This document shows, piece after piece, positions 56,576 through 64,000 of a stretch of DNA of 64,000 nucleotides (the first letter of the stretch is position 1; each line of letters starts with the position of its first letter). The notes under the pieces are model-generated. The model ran no database searches. It was given only the letters and a program-made list of their open reading frames with translations, and was not told the origin of the DNA. The stretch is from Embiotoca jacksoni (Eukaryota > Chordata > Actinopteri > Embiotocidae). Location: contig JAKOON010000008.1 of assembly GCA_022577435.1 (NCBI GenBank), positions 13,443,001 to 13,507,000 of the forward strand, read 5' to 3'. The position numbers were made by a program, and so were the translations under genes.

Positions 56576-59500
56576 CCTGGTATCATTCTCGGTTCAACTT
56601 TTTAAAAAAGTCCTGACTGGAGGAAAATAATTGATTCGTCAGATAGTGGCTCCATCCATCCATGTGTTCCCATCCCATCTCCCAGTTTCCCTTCAGCACA
56701 GACCCTGAATCATTTTGATTGGGATTGTGACTGGAGGAGCTAATCAAACAGAAATCTGAGAGTGGCATATTGCCGGAGTCCACCTTAAAAGGGATTTTGA
56801 TGTGCCAATAGATTATCTATCATTCAATTTTAGACCTTCCTCCCTCCACTGTCTTTCTGAATGAGTCTCTCACCTTTGTGGTCATTCCTCTGTGTGTCCA
56901 TCCTGTCAAGACTGTCAAGCAGCCCATCAATCTGTGTCTTTATCAGAGTCAGCTCCTTTTTAATCACCTGCAACTCCTCCATCCCCACTGCAGAGAAAGA
57001 AAGCGAGAAAGAATGTGTGTGACATCAGGAAATACACAAGCTGAACATATCTTTAGGGAGAGTTTTAAATGTAGGCTTATCCAGCTAATACGTGAAATGA
57101 GTAGAAACACTGGAACAATATAAATACCCGCTATTAGTTCAGCACCAATAGTTTCATTAATATTTTTGGAAATAAACATATCCGTGCTTATGTCTGTACA
57201 GCAAATATGAAGCCACTGTTTGTAGATTATTTTAGCATAAAGATTGTAGACAGGGGAGGCAGCTAGACTTGATTTGTCCAAAGGTAACCAAATCTGGCAG
57301 CACGTCTAAAGCTCTTGAAGGAATATGTTACATATTTTTCATTAGGTAAATTGTGGTTTTGCAAAATGTTATAAGCACCACTATTTTTTGTTCAGAAGCA
57401 GGGACTTCCTGGTGTTATTTCTATACAATAAGACTGGAAGTGTAGCCTTTATGCTAAGCTAAGGTAATCATCTCAAGCTCCAGGTGCATATGTAGCATAC
57501 ACGGGAGAGGTATTATTAAGGTAGGTAAATATTAATCCTCTTGTATAACTCGTAAATTATAAGAGAGGATTGAGGGATTAATGTGACTGTAAAAATTCCA
57601 TAACAATGTTTCAGCATACTACAATTTAAGTCAGAGAACATGTGGCTGCCTCTCCTTGGCTGTGTATTCAGGCTCTAGAAAATCTATCCCATGATGAAAA
57701 CTTTAGGCCAATCACAGGTCATTTCAGAGAAAGGGCTTTCCTATTGGCTGCTCTGCAAATGCAGATATGCATGCATGTCTCTTCTATTAAGCCTGACTCA
57801 ATTGAGCAAATTTCCACAGGAAAAGTCGCTGATCCAGCACTGGCAACAACTAGGGGACATTTAATCCCCTGGTTTAAGACTTATATGTCCAATGCACATG
57901 GAGGGAGACCAAGGCAAAGCTGCTGCACCGTGCCGAGGTTAAAGTGGCAAGCCAGGATCACCAGCACAGCATCCACACAAAGCCCAATGTAAAGTCTAAC
58001 AGCCCTCAGAGCTGGCCAGTGGGAGTGTGTCACTTAGATGGAGTTGGTGGGGACAATGGTTGTCCAGTTTGGAGCAAGACCCAGACTAGGCAGACGCATG
58101 TGTTTCTGACTCTGGCCCAAGTATTTGGTGTCATACAATCTTGGCTTGAATGCAGCTCTTTTTGCCCACTGCACCATTTGTTAAATAAAATCAGCATCAG
58201 GCACTGCATGGCTGCTTTTTGTCAGATGTATTTATCATATTAAGCATTCAATTTTAAATGCAGACAGGCTGACCATTCCATTTGCCAGAGTTTTAGGGAA
58301 CAGTGAGAACCTGCAGTATCTAATACAACCTTCCTTTTAGGCCTAGAATCACAATCAAGACAGATATGCTTTTTACCAAACAGTTTTGGGAAGCTTAAGT
58401 GATATTTAATCTCAGTTGCAGCCCATTCAAATTACTCACACTTGGCTGTGGTTGAACTAGTGGAGTGGGCTCTGGAGCTTTTGGAGTGGGTTCTGTCTCG
58501 ACTGCGTCTGTGCCCGGAGGAGTAGGAGGAGGAACGGGAACGCTTGGCCAGACTGGGTCCCAGGGGTAGCGGAGAGAGGGATGCTGGCACACGCTGGTAG
58601 TCATACACCCTGCAAATTAAGAAGATACAGTTCACAAAAATAACTCTTTATCCACTGTAGTCTGCTAGATGTGCTTCTGTTGTATTTGTGGGAATGTTGT
58701 CTGTGTATTTGTGCAATTTTTCTGCAAAAGTGCCTATCTGAAATCCTAATGAAAGACAAGGAGCTGGAAACAAATATTTAGTCACATACTGGTCAAAATG
58801 AATAAATTGAGCGGGGAGATGAAAAGCATCCAAAGTATCCAAAGAAAAAGTTTCAGCATCCATAAAGTACCAAAACTCAGATACTATGGAAGCACTATAG
58901 CATCAAGAATAGAAAGGGATCGTACAAGGTGGGAAAAGAAAAATTGAAAGAAAGACTTGAGGGAAAATGGCAGTTCAAGCATTTTATAGATGAATATGGA
59001 TGTTTAGTATATATTCTATGTTTCTTTGTCTTTTATTTTCAAGACAGAGAGAGTGAAACTGTCGAACTCTTGCTCTCGCCTCCTACTGTGGACAACTTCA
59101 TGTCTCTATCTGTCACTGAATGTAATTGGTTCTGTCAGGACCAATCAATAGCTCCCCGCCGGGCTCGTAGTGCTGGTGACAGGGGGTGTATCACAGTCAA
59201 CCTCTATTGTGGTTACAGAAACAACACTGTGTCTGTGTGCATGCGTGTTTCAGCAGAAATAGAAATGATGTTGTGATTGAAAAAGAGAATGACCTCAACT
59301 CTCACTGACCCAGTGACCAGGTGAAACACACTTACAGGATCAAAACTGACCAATCATCACTGGGCAAACCTGCAGGAAGCGTTGGAACTATAGAGAAAGA
59401 AAAATCTAAGAATGTTTTTTACCATGTGCCATGTACTGGTACTGTTGTTGTACCAGCTATAGATGTGGCTTATTAAAAATAACAACAACAACAACAACCA

Positions 59501-60324
59501 AAAGAGCTACAAATTAGATCACAATTTCAGAATAATGTGAGACACGTTATAATTCTGCAGAGTAACAGCAATCCAACTGGATCTTGTCACAGTTTGGATA
59601 TTTCTGGATCAACGACAGTCTGAGAACTGCTTAAATGGTTTCTGCAAAGCCAGGAGAGAGAAAAGCTCCTCTGTTGTATATAACAGGCCAACAACAGGGA
59701 GACAAGCTGTCAGCTGCAAGGACTTGGAGTTGGGCGGTAATGTAGATTTACCGATTGAGTTAGCCAGTCAGTCAGACAGACATAGCCTGGCTTCCTGAAA
59801 ATTTGTCTATATTGTTTTCTTCTCTGGAATATTCTGTGAAGCCCCTCTATTTGATAGAGATTTCTGCACAGACAGTGTTCTTAGCACATCCACAGGAAAC
59901 ACAAAGACACATGCACATCACAATACCACATAAGGATGAAGTGTATTAGGCCACCATAAGTGTGTGAGATTAGAGGCTTTGAGCATTGTCCGTGTGGGGA
60001 GACACGGAGACCAAAGACTTACGGGAATTTAAAGTCTTTTAGAGGTTTGCAGGGGCAGATAGACAATGTGTTGTTACACCGGCTTTGAAGTGTCATCTCA
60101 CAGAATGAAAGCTCAGACAATGAGAGACGGTAGACGAGTGAGGATTACAGAAACGTGTGTGTGAGTGTGTTTGTCTCTGTGGATTAGACCCCACGCGGAA
60201 AGCAGCTTTGTCAGCTCGAGCTGTTATCTGTGTGTTGAAAGACACTTTACTTCGTGTTTGCACAAGAGGACAAAAACAGTCATTTCTCACGTATTGATGT
60301 GCACAAACAACAAACACAGATACT

Positions 60325-60390
<66 letters not shown>

Positions 60391-60432
60391 CCCCACGCAC
60401 TCAAACCCAGAGGCAAACATGTGTATACACAC

Positions 60433-60498
<66 letters not shown>

Positions 60499-60583
60499 CC
60501 CCACGCACTCAAACCCAGAGGCAAACATGTGTATACACACATAAATAACCCCCCCCACACACACACACACATCACACACACAC

Positions 60584-60656
<73 letters not shown>

Positions 60657-62135
60657 GTCAGTAGCGCTAGCCAACAGCATCGGGAATAATCATGCACTGT
60701 GTTAAAAACAAATTGAAAATCAGCAGTGAGTGTTCCCCCCTGAGCAAAGACAGAAAAATGCAGAGCCAGGAAAACCAAATGAAAAAATATAACAAAGAAA
60801 AGATGACAGTTAATACTCAGAGCAATTGAGCATTGAAATGTGCGAGAAAAGCAAAAGAACGAGGTGTGCTGTATATTCTGAGTGCGTGTGTGTGTGTTTG
60901 CGTGTGATGTGACTGCAGTGTGACTGCCTTCTTGTATTCAGATCTGCTGAGTGGAGTGTTTATGAGTGAGGCCTGTGAGAGGTAGGAAGGTCCCAGAGCA
61001 ATTTCAGAGGATGCCCAATAACACAGAGCCACCCTGAGGAGACCTCGGCTAACTACCTTGTCTGCCTAACCACTGCCCTTACAGTAGCAACACACAATAT
61101 AAACTAACTGCCAAGTCAAGTGTTAACAATATGAACATATCCTGAATTTACTTGATTTTAGCGAGAGAGTCGTCATTTAACTTTACGGTTGTTGTCAACC
61201 TGCTCTGGCAGCTAACAAACAGCAAATATAAGATGGAGAACTTAAACGAAAAGTGCCTGAAACTTTTGATATTTAATAACAGAGACTGCCATGTTTGACA
61301 GTGATTTTTGTTTAAATCTTAGTCTTAATAACAGAAAAAAAAGTCCTTTTATTTAAATTATAGTCAATTAAAAGTGAAGAGTTTTAGCTTTCCTAGGCCT
61401 TCAGTGAAATGTTTTCTTTTCTATCTTGTTTCGATACTAAATTTTTCTAATGCCCTGAATTCCATTAAAAGTGAAGACACCAGAAAATGAAACAGTTATT
61501 TGTTTTCATCAGGGGTCATCATTTCTGCAGAAGCGCTCTAAAGTGGAAAAACCGAGCCAAGCAGCACTGAAGCTGCTGTTTTCTTGTCGTGTCCAAACAC
61601 CTTACTGAGACACAACACGTTAGGGTCACTTTGTGCTATGTCACGCAAGAAAGACTTAATATATTGCATCTGAAGTTCAACAAGACTTCCACACCTTGGA
61701 GCGGTGCGGTTTATGCAAATTATATTTCTCAGACTGTGTCTTAGATCTTCAATGTAAATGGGACTGCACATAACAAACCCACAACTTGGGTGCATTTAAG
61801 TGTGCAATTGGGTAAATATGCAGAAATGTATATTTGAGATTATCTGGTCACATATTTCTATGTGTACAGGTGTGTCAGTGTGACTGCCGGCTCTTGGCCG
61901 TTGAGCAGTAACAGGCTAGACAGTATGCAAAGGCAGAATGACAGACAGCTGTGTGGCAGACAATGATGGGGAGACTATTGGAGACAGCCAGGATGCAGAA
62001 TCCTCTTTAGCCTCTTCCTTTAGTCTCATGTGACACACAGACAAACAATAAGGTGTGTGAGCTGCGTGGCTTTCACGACAATACCTGTCATAGCAGTCCT
62101 CGTGGTAGCTGTCATAGTCCAGGTCGAACTCAGAT
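55089..62135 (-). CDS. hnRNP C/RALY-family RNA-binding protein, C-terminal exons (5' part outside window)
   Basis: Five exons joined in phase: 62085-62135, 58440-58609, 56874-56987, 55609-55766, 55089-55127. The first gives SEFDLDYDSYHEDCYDR, which matches hnRNP C 'FDLDYDFQRDYYDR'. The second gives VYDYQRVP and an Arg/Ser-rich stretch (KRSRSSSYSSGHRRSRDR). The third is the diagnostic leucine-zipper oligomerisation helix GMEELQVIKKELTLIKTQID, then GLLDSLDRM. The fourth is Ser/Pro-rich (SPLREDSPVGSPYAVSAS, then PEHSLSSLSPPSSRHRIHRE), and the last ends SNHSSDPEEEI. These proteins bind poly-U in nascent nuclear RNA and affect splicing and export. The N-terminal RRM must lie beyond position 64000. 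Whether this is raly, ralyl or an hnrnpc paralogue cannot be settled from this part; the RS-like stretch is not something I recall from human RALY or RALYL. Confidence 0.85.
56071..56092. repeat. (CA)n microsatellite
   Basis: About 11 CA units in the intron between the fourth (55609-55766) and third (56874-56987) visible exons of the RNA-binding gene. Confidence 0.9.
56528..56574. repeat. (CA)n microsatellite
   Basis: About 23 CA units, same intron as the array at 56071. Confidence 0.95.
60328..60654. repeat. Compound (CA)n array with a 108-bp tandem duplication
   Basis: Three long CA tracts (about 60328-60388, 60437-60496 and 60564-60654). The 40-odd-base spacer starting GTCCCCACGCACTCAAACCC occurs twice, at 60389 and 60497, exactly 108 bases apart, so the unit 'spacer plus CA tract' was duplicated. 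The third spacer differs (CCCCCCCACACAC). It lies in the 3.5-kb intron between the first two visible exons of the RNA-binding gene. The long Cys/Val and Thr/His reading frames over it are artefacts of the repeat. Confidence 0.93.
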
Positions 62136-64000
62136 CTGCAAGAGAGATGGAGAGAGAGTCACAGGCAGAGAAGGTGGTTGGTAAAGTGTTTGTCAGAACT
62201 ACATGATGCGCTTTTACTGGAGCGATCACATATTTCACTTTACACACAGTACGCTTGGTTAGGTTGGCAGTGTGTAAATATGTGGGTCTCGGCAGAGATG
62301 TATGGTACAATCACTTCATCTGGAAAGAATACAGTGTTCATGATCCTCAGCCAGCCAGAAAAAAACATTGGATTTGTTCTGCTGCAGCATGTAAGGTGGA
62401 AAATCCATATTGGATCGTATTCTAACTGTACCGCCTACTGAACACCTCGATGTCTGAGTTTGGTGAGGTAAAATGTGAGGCATGTGTGAGAGTGAGACAG
62501 AGACAGAGAGAGATTCAGAGGCAAGTGAGTGATGTGACAGGAGTGAACTTATATGGAATGGTAGCTGGTGCGTACCTGCGGAACAGGCAGCAGGAAGTGG
62601 AGGAGAGAAAAGTGACACTAAGCCAGAGCAAGATCAAATTCTGGTGTGTCAGACCTCAGCATTCCTCGCTAATCCCTGCACAGAGTCGTGAATAATCCCT
62701 CCATGTTGCTCACCCTCCCTCTGTCTCTTTGTCTTGCTCGCTGACACTCCCCTCTATGCATCTTTGTCACTTTTTTTTTTTAAATTTTTATCCATCATGC
62801 TTTCTTTGTTTGAACTGACCTCATACATTTCTTTCTCATTCTTTCTCGAAGTTTAATTCTAGTCACCTCATGTACATTGAATCAATACATCATAATGTTT
62901 CGAAACATGTAATATGGGATTATTTTTTTTGTCAATTCTGGGCAGTGGAACAAGTTTTCCTGACAACACTGACACATTAATTTGATATAGCCAGCTTCCC
63001 AGCAAACATAAATAAGTACATAATGTACTTTGGATTTATCATAGCTGTTTTGCTGAAAACAGCAGCCTGCTGTAGCCAAATGAGAGCGGAGAGAACCAAG
63101 ACCAGAACCAAGACAAGCACGGCTGCAGACCAGAAAACCAAAACAATGAGCTGAAAGACACTCAACACCTGCAGTGCAGAGGGGAACTCAAGGTCAAGTG
63201 ATATTGTTCTATGATTTGTAACAAACAGGGACTCCTCTCACAAATAAGCAGCCATGAGATCCATTGTTAATCGGAATTTATTGTTTATTGACCTTCTAAA
63301 GTAAGAAACTGAGAAAACGGCATATTAAGTAAATAAACACTACTAAGTAATTTGCATGAACACATCTCTGACACATTTTAGACTGCATCTTACCATATAC
63401 CATACCTGGATGTTCAGATAAATGTGCAGGTGAAACAAAATATTTGTTTTAGGACACTTTAATTTTACAAATCCAACACACCCAAATTCCTTACCATCTG
63501 CTTAATGTTGCTCGGAGGGTAGTGATTCTCATAGTGATATGTGGCTCATCTAAAAAAAAAAAAAAGACATGTCTTTTTTTATGTTGGGGCAAATATCAAA
63601 GGACTAAAGTGAATACTTCTATAATACATTTTTTGTTTTAAAGACTAACAACCTCTGTGTGCTCATGTGCATCAAAGGTGTATACTGATTTTGGACCGTA
63701 ATCACATCACCTCCAGCATTGCTTTCATGGACTCTTCTCTGTCTCATACCAGCTGTTTTTCAGAGCTCAGGAGACAGGAAACCACAAAATAATTTATAAC
63801 AAGTGCACATGTCTGAGCTGTACACTTGCCAGAAATGCAAAGCATAATTTCAACCCAATTTAAAGACTGCCTTCTGTTATACACCTTGAAATGGACATGG
63901 TCTACATGTTGTTTTACCTCATTTTGTCAATCAACATCAACATAAAATTAACATGGCATTTCTGGTGAATTTGCCTTGTGGACACCCTGTACCAGGTAAG
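62136..64000. other. Intron or upstream part of the hnRNP C/RALY-like gene
   Basis: Upstream of the first visible exon. No RRM-coding exon is present, so the preceding coding exon lies outside the window. A (CCAGAAC/AAGAC)-like low-complexity patch occurs near 63090-63120. A 55-base segment at 63495-63549 has good splice-like edges on the minus strand but its frame does not fit the next exon. Confidence 0.4.

Noticed and set aside
60093..60778. Long Cys/Val- and Thr/His-rich frames over 60.1-60.8 kb
   Set aside because: They are translations of (CA)n/(GT)n repeats and have no other content.
63495..63549. 55-base exon-like segment upstream of the hnRNP C/RALY-like exons
   Set aside because: Its edges resemble splice sites, but only one frame is open and joining it to the exon at 62085-62135 creates a stop codon. 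It encodes nothing like an RRM.
1..64000. CRISPR arrays, riboswitches, operons or integrated phage
   Set aside because: The window is vertebrate nuclear DNA; the only regular arrays are microsatellites and one minisatellite without conserved repeats separated by unique spacers.

Overview
The window is nuclear DNA from a ray-finned (teleost, probably percomorph) fish. The genes are split by short GT-AG introns, the reading frames match vertebrate proteins, and the repeats are typical of fish: Tc1-like transposons, Rex3/RTE and Rex1/L2-type LINE ends, PIF/Harbinger remnants, miniature elements and many long (CA)n microsatellites. I see no bacterial-type operon, CRISPR array, tRNA or rRNA gene.

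Seven protein-coding genes were recognised, all on the minus strand. From high to low coordinate they are: the 3' half of an hnRNP C/RALY-family RNA-binding gene (55.1-62.1 kb, 5' part outside the window); urah, 5-hydroxyisourate hydrolase (50.6-51.2 kb); pdcd5 (47.6-49.9 kb); mvd, mevalonate diphosphate decarboxylase (40.7-45.6 kb); cyba, p22phox (37.7-39.6 kb); tcf25, NULP1/Rqc1 homologue (15.1-35.5 kb); and the single-exon melanocortin receptor mc1r (6.5-7.5 kb). For tcf25, cyba, mvd and pdcd5 every coding exon was found, the intron phases add up without a break, and the protein lengths (684, 188, 402 and 125 aa) agree with the families. mvd-cyba adjacency and tcf25-mc1r order match human 16q24.

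The genes are functionally unrelated (pigment signalling, ribosome quality control, superoxide production, sterol synthesis, apoptosis-linked chaperoning, urate breakdown, RNA binding). This is a conserved linkage group, not a pathway cluster.

Repeats fill the rest. The 1-15 kb flank of mc1r holds a palindromic dispersed repeat, a nested repeat, a decayed Tc1-like copy and a 5'-truncated Rex3. The last intron of tcf25 (7.2 kb) holds a nearly complete Tc1-like transposon with one nonsense codon and a miniature element. Other tcf25 introns hold a Harbinger transposase relic and a perfect 31-bp inverted repeat. mvd introns hold a Tc1 relic and microsatellites that touch splice sites.

I did not find a convincing new biological system. 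The observations most worth checking are the splice-site microsatellites in mvd, the perfect hairpin in tcf25, the long last intron of tcf25, the apparent absence of a targeting exon for urah, and the divergent residues in mc1r and cyba.
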